Positions 1-6,457 of a stretch of 11,542 nt of DNA are shown here, in pieces. This DNA is from an uncultured Bacilli bacterium (GTDB lineage: Bacteria; Bacillota_I; Bacilli_A; RF39; UBA660), in contig CAKOLT010000028.1 in NCBI GenBank assembly GCA_934096315.1, forward strand, positions 1 through 11,542, written 5' to 3'. The first letter of the stretch is position 1. Every line of letters begins with the position of its first letter. Below the pieces are notes generated by a model. That model was not told the origin of the DNA. It saw only the letters and a list, made by a program, of their open reading frames with translations, and ran no database searches. A program made the position numbers and the translations under genes.

Positions 1-31
1 TTTTAGGAAAAACTAATTAAAATTCCTAAAA
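1..31. repeat. AT-rich inverted repeat at the window edge
   Basis: Arms of 9 bp (TTTTAGGAA at 1-9, TTCCTAAAA at 23-31) face each other across a 13-base AT-rich loop. It lies beyond the 3' end of the truncated penicillin-binding protein gene. It could act as a weak transcript end, but the stem is poor in GC and the bases after it on the minus strand are outside the window, so a terminator call is not supported. Confidence 0.35.
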
Positions 32-51
32 AAATAAAATTTATTATATTT

Positions 52-101
52 ATGTTACTTTTCTAATTATTATTTTGGTATTTTAATTTTAAAAGTAACA
101 T
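52..101. repeat. 11-bp perfect inverted repeat downstream of the truncated PBP gene
   Basis: ATGTTACTTTT at 52-62 is the exact reverse complement of AAAAGTAACAT at 91-101, with a 28-base AT-rich loop. It lies about 100 bases past the premature stop of the penicillin-binding protein gene. It may be a transcript-end structure or a scar of whatever replaced the PBP 3' end. The stem lacks the GC-rich base and flanking T-run of a normal intrinsic terminator. Confidence 0.4.
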
Positions 102-197
102 TTTATATTTCTATAAAACAATTATAATTAAACCTAACATCATACTTTTTAGTATATTTACTAGTAATTCCTCTAGTTATACTAAAGGTATCATTTA

Positions 198-1454
198 TTA
201 GACAGTAAGGTGTAATGCAGTAACACTAACCCCCTGTCCAAATGCTGTTGTAGCTAGTTCTACTGGACCAACTTTATTTAAGGGAAATATTATTCCTGTA
301 CCCTCTCCGTTTAGGTCAATACCTGTTTTTTTACCAAACCCAAATTTATCAATGTAATTAAATAATCTAGTAGTTCCTAGTCTATTTCCTAATTCTACAA
401 ACCCTGGATTGCAGGAGTTTTGGACAACTTCTAGAAAGGTTTCTGCACCATGTCCTCCTGCTTTCCAGCATTTTATTCTTGCTCCATCTACCGTAACACT
501 ACCACCATCATAAAATGTGTCTTTTAATAAATCGACTACTCCTTCTTCAACACTGGCACTAACAGTTAATATCTTAAAGGTAGAACCGGGTTCGTAACTA
601 GCCCAGATAGCGAGATTTCTATTAATTTCTTCCACTGTATAATTTTTATATTTATTGGGATTAAAGTCTGGTCTAGAACTCATGGCTAGGATTTCTCCAG
701 TTTTAGGATTCATAGCAATTGCCCATGCTCCATCAGCATTGTATTTAGTCATTACGTTATCTAGTTCTCTTTCAACAGCACTTTGTAAATCATAGTTAAT
801 GGTTAAGTATACATCCATTCCTTTTGAAGGTTGTTCGTATACCTGGGCTTTTTTTAGTCTTTGTCCTTTTGCATCGGAGTAATATTTTATTGATCCGGAA
901 GATCCGGTTAAGTATTCATTGTATTTTAACTCTAATCCTGATAGTCCTTGATTGTCAATTCCTACATACCCGAGAACGTGGCTTAGCATATTATCATTGA
1001 CATAATTTCTTTTTGATTCTTTTAATAAATATACGCCGTCATAATTAAGGGCATTAATTTTTTCACTAACTTCGTAAGAGAGTCTTCTTCCTTCCGGATG
1101 TACTCTTTCTATTGATGATTTCTTATATACGTGCTCTTTTATTACGCTTTCGTCAACTCCGAGAATGTTAGCAAGATTTTTAGATACTTCTTCTTTGTTT
1201 TTTATTTGGTTAGGAATTAATACTAGTGATACGGTAGTTAAATTATCTGCTAGAATAGTGCCATCTCTTGTGTATATTCTTCCACGGTCTGCTTCTATTG
1301 GTAGATTTCTGGAGTGAAGCGAACTTGCGAGTTTATTTAATTTATTATAATCTATTACTTGAATATAAAATATTTTACATAAAATTATAATAAACATAAG
1401 TAGAACTACTAGTAATACTATTTTGATATTTCTATGAATCCTTTTATAAAACAT
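198..1454 (-). CDS. C-terminally truncated class B penicillin-binding protein (SpoVD/FtsI family)
   Basis: Membrane-anchored D,D-transpeptidase that cross-links peptidoglycan outside the membrane. A TM anchor spans residues ~11-32, followed by the PBP dimerisation domain (~48-200, with RNLPIEADRGRIYTRDG) and the transpeptidase domain (~212 onward). The catalytic SxxK motif is S291-T-F-K294 in YEPGSTFK, and the SxN motif is S347-C-N349 in EVVQNSCNPGFVELG. These blocks resemble Bacillus SpoVD very closely. The frame stops at 418 right after FGQGVSVTALHLTV, with tandem TAA codons. Family members run to about 580-650 residues, so the KTG(T) motif, the rest of the transpeptidase fold and any PASTA domain are missing. 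As it stands it should be inactive. The ATG follows a G-rich site (CAGGGGG), 32 bases after the upstream surface-protein gene with no terminator between, so it is probably cotranscribed. It could be a pseudogene, a rearrangement product or an assembly join. Confidence 0.9.
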   Translation of the reverse strand: MFYKRIHRNIKIVLLVVLLMFIIILCKIFYIQVIDYNKLNKLASSLHSRNLPIEADRGRIYTRDGTILADNLTTVSLVLIPNQIKNKEEVSKNLANILGVDESVIKEHVYKKSSIERVHPEGRRLSYEVSEKINALNYDGVYLLKESKRNYVNDNMLSHVLGYVGIDNQGLSGLELKYNEYLTGSSGSIKYYSDAKGQRLKKAQVYEQPSKGMDVYLTINYDLQSAVERELDNVMTKYNADGAWAIAMNPKTGEILAMSSRPDFNPNKYKNYTVEEINRNLAIWASYEPGSTFKILTVSASVEEGVVDLLKDTFYDGGSVTVDGARIKCWKAGGHGAETFLEVVQNSCNPGFVELGNRLGTTRLFNYIDKFGFGKKTGIDLNGEGTGIIFPLNKVGPVELATTAFGQGVSVTALHLTV

Positions 1455-1486
1455 AAGTAACCCCCTGATAAAAGGTATGAAATAGA

Positions 1487-3892
1487 TTATGAAGATAATA
1501 CTTTTTTTGGTGTTTTGAATAAAATTAATAGAGCGAAGATAATTAATAGTAAGCCTTGGAAGAAGTTTGAATAATCTTTATTACTCTGGGTGTTTTTAAC
1601 TATTATTTTCTCGTTTACTAATTTTTTTTGGACATAATTATTGTCATCATTAATGGTAAAATAGTATTTACTTTGGTCTTTAAAATAGCCAAATAATTCC
1701 TTAGTTTCCATATAGTAATACTCTCCGTATGGTAAGGAAGTTATGAAAATTTTTCCGTCTTTTAAGGTTACTTTTGATAGGACTAATTTATTAGTGTTTT
1801 TTTCAAATATACTAATTTCTACTCCTTCTAGAGGGTTAAGGTTATTATCCTCTTTTATGAGTTCGAAAGAGCCTTTTTTTAAGTAGTTATAGTAATTTAT
1901 TTCTAATAGATTATCGTTAGTAATCTCGAAATAATAGGTATTTCCTTCTTGATAGTCTTTAATAGAAGTTAATTCTTTTAAATAATATTTGCCTAAGTAA
2001 AGTCCCTCAAGTGTGTATGTACCATCCTTGGTCATAAATCTTGTTATTTCTTCATCTTTGGAATATATTTTTTTGCCATCTTGTGAATAAATGTCTTCGC
2101 TAGCGTATAATGCAAACTGGATGTTATCTAAAAGAAATTTTTCATAAATATAACCTTTTGGTGTGAAAATTGGTCTTTCTCCATACTTATATAGTTTGAA
2201 TTTACCACGAACTTGTTTATTGAAAAAGTCTAAATTCATAACATTACCAAGTATAGCGTCAAAATTGATATTGCTATTATTATCAATTGTAAATGTAAGT
2301 GAATCTGGGTTAAGGTAATAGCCATTAATTGTTTTAATTTCTATTATTTTATAGGTTCCAGCTTCAATATAGTCTAAGGTTATAAACTCGCCTTCATTGT
2401 TGGTTTCATATTCACAGTTTTTTTCATAATTTGAAGAAGTATAACATACATATTCGTTATTATCTAAATTAAGTATTTTAAATTTGAATCCAGATTTTTT
2501 TATTGCATTACCACTTTCTAGATCTTTTTTTACTACTCTAATTTTGGTTTTTATTTTTGCATTAGAAAATACTTTATTTAGTTCTTTGTTATCTTTTACT
2601 TCAAAATGAAAGTCTTCTATTTTTTCATATCCATTTGAAGTTGTTATTTGTTTTAGGACATAGTCTCCATAAACAAGGGTTGTGCTTATTTTGCCGTCGG
2701 AATTGGTTTTTCCACGAAATACTTCTTTTCCGTTTTTATCATAGATAGCAAAGAGGATGCCTGCTTCTCCATGCATTACTTCTGTCTTACTTGTAGCAAA
2801 TACTTTAACGATATTTATTTTCTTTTTAATTACTTTTTCTTTTACCTCTAGTTTTATACTTGGATTATCTGAAGAAGAAGTGAAGTAATATTTATTATTA
2901 TCTAAAGTGTATCCTAAACTTGGGCTTATTTCTTTTAAATAATATCTTCCAGTACTAGGTAGTGGGTCGCTTTTGGCATAGCCACTTATATCTGTTACTA
3001 TGGTTGTAACTAAAGTTCCATCTTCGGTATAAATTCCGTAGATGGCTCCTTGAAGAGTAGCTTGTCCACTTGGAGCAGGTGTTAATGTATCACTATCTAG
3101 TTTGTTAATTTCTACAGTACCTCCGGTAAAATTTACATATACGTCAGCGTAGATGTCATCTAGTTTGCCACTTGATATCATGGTTTGAGCGTCAGTGTTA
3201 TAGTAGACAATATAGTTTTTGTCGGTATATTGTTTTTTTACTAGTTTAATGTGTGAGTTTGATACGTTAGTGGGTTTTACTATGAGTGTGTTACCACTTA
3301 TAGTGGCTATACTTGTGTCTGATTCTAGTACAGTATAGTTTGAAAGTACATTATTAGCATCTTCTAAAGTAATTGTTTTAAGATTGGAGGATGTGTATGT
3401 TCTTCCGTTAAAGCTTGGTTTGGCATAGTGATTATTAATCAATTTTAAGATTTCGTTTTTTTCATAAGTAACATCGTATGGAAGACCTCCATTATATCTA
3501 AGTGTACTAAAGGTTACATCTGTAGGAACGATGGTTTCCCAAAGTAATTCTTGTGCTGCTGCACGATAAGATAGAGTGTTATGACCTGGATACTCATATC
3601 CGTAGTAGGCTATTTGTAATATTCTATCTTTGATTTCTGGACTTAAACTGGAATTGGTATAATCTCCGAGATTATAGATTGTTCCTTCGGGGATATTTGG
3701 CATTATACAGTAAGCTACTCTTCCATCAAATTCATATAAATTCCAGGGATGACTACTATATAAACCGTTGTAATTTCTGTTCCAATAATATCCACTGTCG
3801 GTGATATTAACATAAGATGTTAAGGCATTTGTATTTTTTAAGCCTGTTAATAATGTTATTAAAATAAACATTAAGTAAAATATTTTTTTCAT
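1487..3892 (-). CDS. Secreted surface protein with thioester domain and five SpaA/VaFE-like repeats
   Basis: Predicted extracellular adhesin of 801 residues. The signal peptide is ~1-23, with likely cleavage after NA. The thioester domain (~30-250) has the expected pair Cys62 (AYCIMP) and Gln114 (AAAQELLW, the QxxΦW pattern). In known thioester adhesins these form an internal bond that reacts covalently with host surfaces. Five SpaA/Cna-B-like beta repeats follow, at ~258-350, 357-445, 449-558, 563-668 and 673-762. Each opens with a Lys strand (K264, K363, K455, K569, K680), and four carry the late Glu of intramolecular isopeptide domains (E321, E518, E640, E729); repeat 2 has Gln415 there. 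The C-terminus is a hydrophobic segment (~776-792) plus a basic tail, as in sortase substrates, but the site where LPxTG would lie reads VKNTQSNK. RBS AAAGGAG sits 6 nt before the ATG, and the gene follows the 77-aa gene by about 11 bases. Domain calls are by eye; the ligand is unknown. Confidence 0.88.
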   Translation of the reverse strand: MKKIFYLMFILITLLTGLKNTNALTSYVNITDSGYYWNRNYNGLYSSHPWNLYEFDGRVAYCIMPNIPEGTIYNLGDYTNSSLSPEIKDRILQIAYYGYEYPGHNTLSYRAAAQELLWETIVPTDVTFSTLRYNGGLPYDVTYEKNEILKLINNHYAKPSFNGRTYTSSNLKTITLEDANNVLSNYTVLESDTSIATISGNTLIVKPTNVSNSHIKLVKKQYTDKNYIVYYNTDAQTMISSGKLDDIYADVYVNFTGGTVEINKLDSDTLTPAPSGQATLQGAIYGIYTEDGTLVTTIVTDISGYAKSDPLPSTGRYYLKEISPSLGYTLDNNKYYFTSSSDNPSIKLEVKEKVIKKKINIVKVFATSKTEVMHGEAGILFAIYDKNGKEVFRGKTNSDGKISTTLVYGDYVLKQITTSNGYEKIEDFHFEVKDNKELNKVFSNAKIKTKIRVVKKDLESGNAIKKSGFKFKILNLDNNEYVCYTSSNYEKNCEYETNNEGEFITLDYIEAGTYKIIEIKTINGYYLNPDSLTFTIDNNSNINFDAILGNVMNLDFFNKQVRGKFKLYKYGERPIFTPKGYIYEKFLLDNIQFALYASEDIYSQDGKKIYSKDEEITRFMTKDGTYTLEGLYLGKYYLKELTSIKDYQEGNTYYFEITNDNLLEINYYNYLKKGSFELIKEDNNLNPLEGVEISIFEKNTNKLVLSKVTLKDGKIFITSLPYGEYYYMETKELFGYFKDQSKYYFTINDDNNYVQKKLVNEKIIVKNTQSNKDYSNFFQGLLLIIFALLILFKTPKKVLSS

Positions 3893-3903
3893 AATTCTCC
3901 TTT

Positions 3904-4137
3904 CTAGTAATTGATACTGACTACTATTTTGGCTACGCCATCTTCTAAAGATAAATCATATGTTAAATATGTATTAGTGTATGTGGATACGATTGTTAAT
4001 TTTGATCCATCAATGTCATCTAAACTTTTAACACATTCATATTCATCTTTAATCATTTCGTAAACTAAATGTTTAGCCATATTTAAATTATCAAATACTG
4101 TTTTTGCAAATAGTTTTTTTGTGGTTTCTAAGTTCAT
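3904..4137 (-). CDS. Hypothetical 77-aa protein, first gene of the surface-protein operon
   Basis: I do not recognise this family. The protein is small and soluble, with no signal peptide or TM segment. An N-terminal amphipathic helical stretch (~1-35, with KKLFAKTVFDNLNMAKHLV) is followed by an acidic turn and a beta-rich second half (~46-77, KLTIVSTYTNTYLTYDLS). A very strong RBS (GAGGAGGTGAA) precedes the ATG. It is the first gene after a consensus-like promoter and lies directly before the thioester surface protein, so it is probably cotranscribed and well expressed. Possible roles include a small regulator or cofactor of that operon, but nothing in the sequence proves this. It ends in TAG just before the next gene's RBS. 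Confidence 0.75.
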   Translation of the reverse strand: MNLETTKKLFAKTVFDNLNMAKHLVYEMIKDEYECVKSLDDIDGSKLTIVSTYTNTYLTYDLSLEDGVAKIVVSINY

Positions 4138-4204
4138 GAATTCACCTCCTCACTATAATATCTCCAAAGTGGAGGAAAAAATTCCCCCCTGTGTCTGAAT
4201 TATT
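4138..4204 (-). promoter_or_regulatory. 5' leader with possible anti-Shine-Dalgarno switch
   Basis: The roughly 67-nt leader of the 77-aa gene is far longer than other leaders here. Minus-strand CCTCC (4175-4171) can pair with the RBS core GGAGG (4149-4145). The same CCTCC can instead pair with upstream GGGGGAA (with one G-U pair, ~4189-4183) or with nearby GGAG (4165-4162, loop ACTTT). These are mutually exclusive pairings, as in an attenuator or thermosensor. No known riboswitch class is recognised. Confidence 0.4.
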
Positions 4205-4229
4205 ACCATACATTATACAATTATTACCA
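4198..4229. repeat. Two 11-bp direct repeats flanking the -10 box (operator-like)
   Basis: AATTATTACCA occurs at 4198-4208 and again at 4219-4229, a start-to-start distance of 21 bp (two helical turns). The -10 hexamer at 4212-4217 lies between the two copies. This is the geometry of a repressor or dual-dimer operator; the cognate protein is not evident in this window. Confidence 0.6.
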
Positions 4230-4242
4230 AAAAAAGTGTCAA
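4212..4242 (-). promoter_or_regulatory. SigA-type promoter of the 77-aa/surface protein/PBP operon
   Basis: Read on the minus strand, a perfect -35 TTGACA (4242-4237) and a perfect -10 TATAAT (4217-4212) are separated by 19 bp. The spacer is longer than the 17-bp optimum and may make the promoter dependent on an activator. The expected start is near 4205. Direct repeats flank the -10 box. Confidence 0.65.
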
Positions 4243-4292
4243 ATGAGTGTAAAGTAAGGGGTTTTTTAGAATTTTGTAAAATTTATATAATT

Positions 4293-4328
4293 AGTAAATT
4301 TTTATGATTTTGGGCGGGTAAATTTACT
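4293..4328. repeat. 9-bp inverted repeat with G-rich loop
   Basis: AGTAAATTT (4293-4301) and AAATTTACT (4320-4328) are perfect inverted arms around an 18-base loop containing GGGCGGG. The repeat lies between the terminator of the hydrolase/yutD unit and the promoter of the surface-protein operon. Function is unknown: it could be a second 3' structure or a protein-binding site. Confidence 0.4.
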
Positions 4329-4338
4329 TGTGGGTAAC

Positions 4339-4363
4339 AAAAAAAGAGTAACTTTAATTACTC
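4339..4363 (-). terminator. Intrinsic terminator after yutD
   Basis: On the minus strand, stem GAGTAA/TTACTC (4363-4358 and 4351-4346) with a 6-nt loop is followed directly by seven T (4345-4339). It starts just after the yutD stop codon and closes the DUF4015-yutD unit. The stem is AT-rich but the placement and T-run are typical. Confidence 0.75.
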
Positions 4364-4366
4364 AAT

Positions 4367-4651
4367 TTATGCTTTTGCTACTTTTATTTTTTTCTCTAAT
4401 ACGAAATATTTACAGTCAGTAGCGCAATAATCTTTTAGATATTTATTTAAGTTATTATAATCGTTATATTTTTTTACTTTCTTATTATTACTTTTGTAAA
4501 AGCCTTTTAGTCTAAGTTTACCATAGGCAATATCTCCGACAATATAGTCATAATCGTAAAAATAATCGGTAAATTTACTTATGAATTCTTCTTTTTCAAA
4601 GGCGTCTTTGTAATTTTTTATAAGCTCGTATTTATGTCCATTTATTTCCAT
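4367..4651 (-). CDS. yutD: YutD family protein (DUF1027)
   Basis: Cytoplasmic protein of 94 residues belonging to the conserved Bacillota YutD family, whose biochemical role is unknown. Recognisable signatures are the opening INGHKYELIKNYKDAF, DYIVGD (35-40), YGKLRLKGFY (43-52) and the C-terminal CATDCKYFVL (76-85) with paired cysteines Cys76 and Cys80. Length matches the family. The RBS GGGAGGAA overlaps the end of the preceding gene (TAG then GGGAGG), so translation is likely coupled to the DUF4015 gene. A terminator lies immediately downstream. Family assignment is from motif memory; confidence in it is high, function remains open. Confidence 0.88.
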   Translation of the reverse strand: MEINGHKYELIKNYKDAFEKEEFISKFTDYFYDYDYIVGDIAYGKLRLKGFYKSNNKKVKKYNDYNNLNKYLKDYCATDCKYFVLEKKIKVAKA

Positions 4652-4660
4652 AGTTCCTCC

Positions 4661-6367
4661 CTAATGATAATTTTTAGAAAATGCTCCTTTAATCTGTTCG
4701 TATTTGGATAGTACAGATTTTCCATTCCATGTAAGGAATCCACCATCTAATCCGGCATCATATAATGCTTTCACTTGGGCAGATATTTTATCTGCGTCGT
4801 ATACTACAGTGGGCTTCCAGTATGGAGTATCATATGCGGTTATCCATGTTCTTGCGACTGCGGGTGTAGGTATTTCTTTTTGTCTTTCGCTTGCTCCTTT
4901 TGCCCAGTTAAATACTGTGGTATAAGGATCACTCCAGGTGTCGACTCCTCTACCAAAGTGATCGGTATATGGCATGGAACTAATTACATCTACAATATTT
5001 GATATGGCAGGCCAGTACTGACCATAGGCAGTTACGTATTCTGAAGAGCATTCTCCGAAAACGTCTACAGATAGGTATACTCCAAATTCATGTATTTGGT
5101 CAGTTGCATAGTACAGAAAATTCTGGACTGCTTCTGCTTTCTCTTCATTATACTTGTTTTTAAAGTCTGAGTTTCCACTTACAGACATGTTATAAGCGTC
5201 TTCGGGAAATCTTACATAATCAAATTGAATTTCATTAAATCCAAAGTTATCAACAGCATCTTTTGCTAGAGCAATGTTATACTCCCAAGCACCTCTACTG
5301 TAAGCAGATGGCCATAATCTAGAAGATGATGAAGATATAATACAGTCTTCGGGATGATCTTTTCCATAATGGGAATCATTGAAAACAACAATTCTTCCAA
5401 TAACATATATTCCGGCATTTTTTATTTTATCTATTGCTTCTTTATATGAAGAAACACTGTTAATTGCATTTTCATATGCGTAAGGGGAATATTCTTTAGC
5501 AACTTCAGATGGGTATCCTAGAACGCCGTCTTTTATATCTACAACGATAGCGTTAACACCGTTATTTGTGGCTATATTTAAATAGGCATCGATATTTCCT
5601 ATAACGCCAGAGTTTAAATACATTGTTTTAGCATCCTTAAGTAAAGGATTATCTGAAAATGAGGCTTTTTCATAAGGGTAATAATCTAAAGTACTTGCTT
5701 TTCCACCGTATAATTCTCTGCTTGGGTATTTTCTGTCTTTATGAATGTCATATACTCCATTTTCATTATAAACCATATCTGCTAATTCTTTAGTGGATGT
5801 TAAATATTTTCCGTATACCCATCCTGTGACATCATTATATTTAATGTTATATTTATTGACTGATCCGTCTTCCTTTAATGAATCATAGCCAAGTATTTCT
5901 AACTCATTTCCTTTTTTGATAAAAGATTCTATTTTGAAATCGTCTTTTTCTTTATAGACGGTAACAGAAGTCCTGACAAATCTATTTTTCTCAAGAACGA
6001 CTTCTTCTTCTTTATTAACAAGATTATTTATATTTACGAAATAATCATTATCATTGTATTTTACTTTGACATACTTTATATCATCTTTGACTATATAATC
6101 TTTAAGTGTAGTTGTTACTTTGTTCTTACGAACTACTTCTTCACCATCTTTTAGAGAATCATTTTCTTTATCATAATTATAAAGCATAACAGAATTATTA
6201 TCACTTGCTAAATACTTAGTGTAGCTTTTAGTAAATATTTTTTTATCTCCCGCAAAAGATAATTTAAATAAAACAAATAATCCTATAATAAAAATAAGAA
6301 TTATCAAACCTGTTAACTTAAATTTTACCTTCTTTTTGTTTTTTTTCTTTCTCACTTCTATCACCAA
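4661..6367 (-). CDS. Membrane-anchored putative glycoside hydrolase (DUF4015/TIM-barrel) with SH3-like N-terminal region
   Basis: Probable cell-surface carbohydrate-active protein. A basic N-terminus is followed by one TM anchor (~17-38), then two stretches resembling bacterial SH3/wall-binding modules (~55-118 and ~128-192, ending in GWVYGKYL). The DUF4015 putative glycosyl hydrolase domain covers ~218-565. Hallmarks include NAIVVDIKDGVLGY (272-285), YVIGRIVVFND (321-331), NEIQFDYVRFPED (378-390), YLSVDVFGE (431-439) and DGGFLTWNGK (541-550). Asp and Glu in the IQFDYVRFPE and VDVFGE strands are candidate catalytic acids by analogy to TIM-barrel hydrolases; this is inference. The open frame begins with TTG at 6367, but the -10 box is so close that TTG would be at or before the transcript start. 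GTG at 6355, preceded by GGTGAT, is the better start (564 aa). It heads a two-gene unit with yutD. Substrate unknown, perhaps a wall polymer. Confidence 0.85.
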   Translation of the reverse strand: MVIEVRKKKNKKKVKFKLTGLIILIFIIGLFVLFKLSFAGDKKIFTKSYTKYLASDNNSVMLYNYDKENDSLKDGEEVVRKNKVTTTLKDYIVKDDIKYVKVKYNDNDYFVNINNLVNKEEEVVLEKNRFVRTSVTVYKEKDDFKIESFIKKGNELEILGYDSLKEDGSVNKYNIKYNDVTGWVYGKYLTSTKELADMVYNENGVYDIHKDRKYPSRELYGGKASTLDYYPYEKASFSDNPLLKDAKTMYLNSGVIGNIDAYLNIATNNGVNAIVVDIKDGVLGYPSEVAKEYSPYAYENAINSVSSYKEAIDKIKNAGIYVIGRIVVFNDSHYGKDHPEDCIISSSSSRLWPSAYSRGAWEYNIALAKDAVDNFGFNEIQFDYVRFPEDAYNMSVSGNSDFKNKYNEEKAEAVQNFLYYATDQIHEFGVYLSVDVFGECSSEYVTAYGQYWPAISNIVDVISSMPYTDHFGRGVDTWSDPYTTVFNWAKGASERQKEIPTPAVARTWITAYDTPYWKPTVVYDADKISAQVKALYDAGLDGGFLTWNGKSVLSKYEQIKGAFSKNYH

Positions 6368-6369
6368 CC

Positions 6370-6440
6370 AATATTAGTATAACACAAACAAAGATTTTTT
6401 ACTATACAAATATTGCTAATTTTGTTAAATATTAGTATAA
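6370..6440. repeat. 13-bp direct repeat in the divergent promoter region
   Basis: AATATTAGTATAA occurs at 6370-6382 and 6428-6440, 58 bp apart. One copy contains the minus-strand -10 (TATACT) for the DUF4015 gene. The other contains most of the plus-strand -10 (TATAAT) for the DUF192 gene. It could be duplicated promoter sequence or a shared regulator site. Confidence 0.55.
6376..6384 (-). promoter_or_regulatory. Extended -10 promoter of the DUF4015 gene
   Basis: Minus-strand TGTTATACT (6384-6376) matches the extended -10 pattern TGnTATAAT with one mismatch. No good -35 is seen at 16-18 bp. The predicted start is ~6369, only about 14 nt before the GTG at 6355, with GGTGAT in between. Confidence 0.5.
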
Positions 6441-6441
6441 T
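6413..6441 (+). promoter_or_regulatory. Promoter of the DUF192 gene
   Basis: -35 TTGCTA (6413-6418) and -10 TATAAT (6436-6441) are separated by the optimal 17 bp. The predicted start at ~6448 leaves a leader of about 10 nt that holds GGTGA directly before the ATG at 6458. This argues against upstream TTG starts, which lie inside the promoter. Confidence 0.65.
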
Positions 6442-6457
6442 GTTTTTGGTGAATAAA

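Noticed and set aside
227..1467. Identical 10-mers TAACCCCCTG at 227-236 and 1458-1467, near the two ends of the PBP gene
   Set aside because: One is PBP coding sequence (QGV) and the other its RBS region; a 10-bp match is too short to argue for recombination.
4704..5002. Plus-strand open frames inside the DUF4015 gene
   Set aside because: They lie antisense to a strongly conserved protein, lack RBS and promoter signals, and have no recognisable domain.
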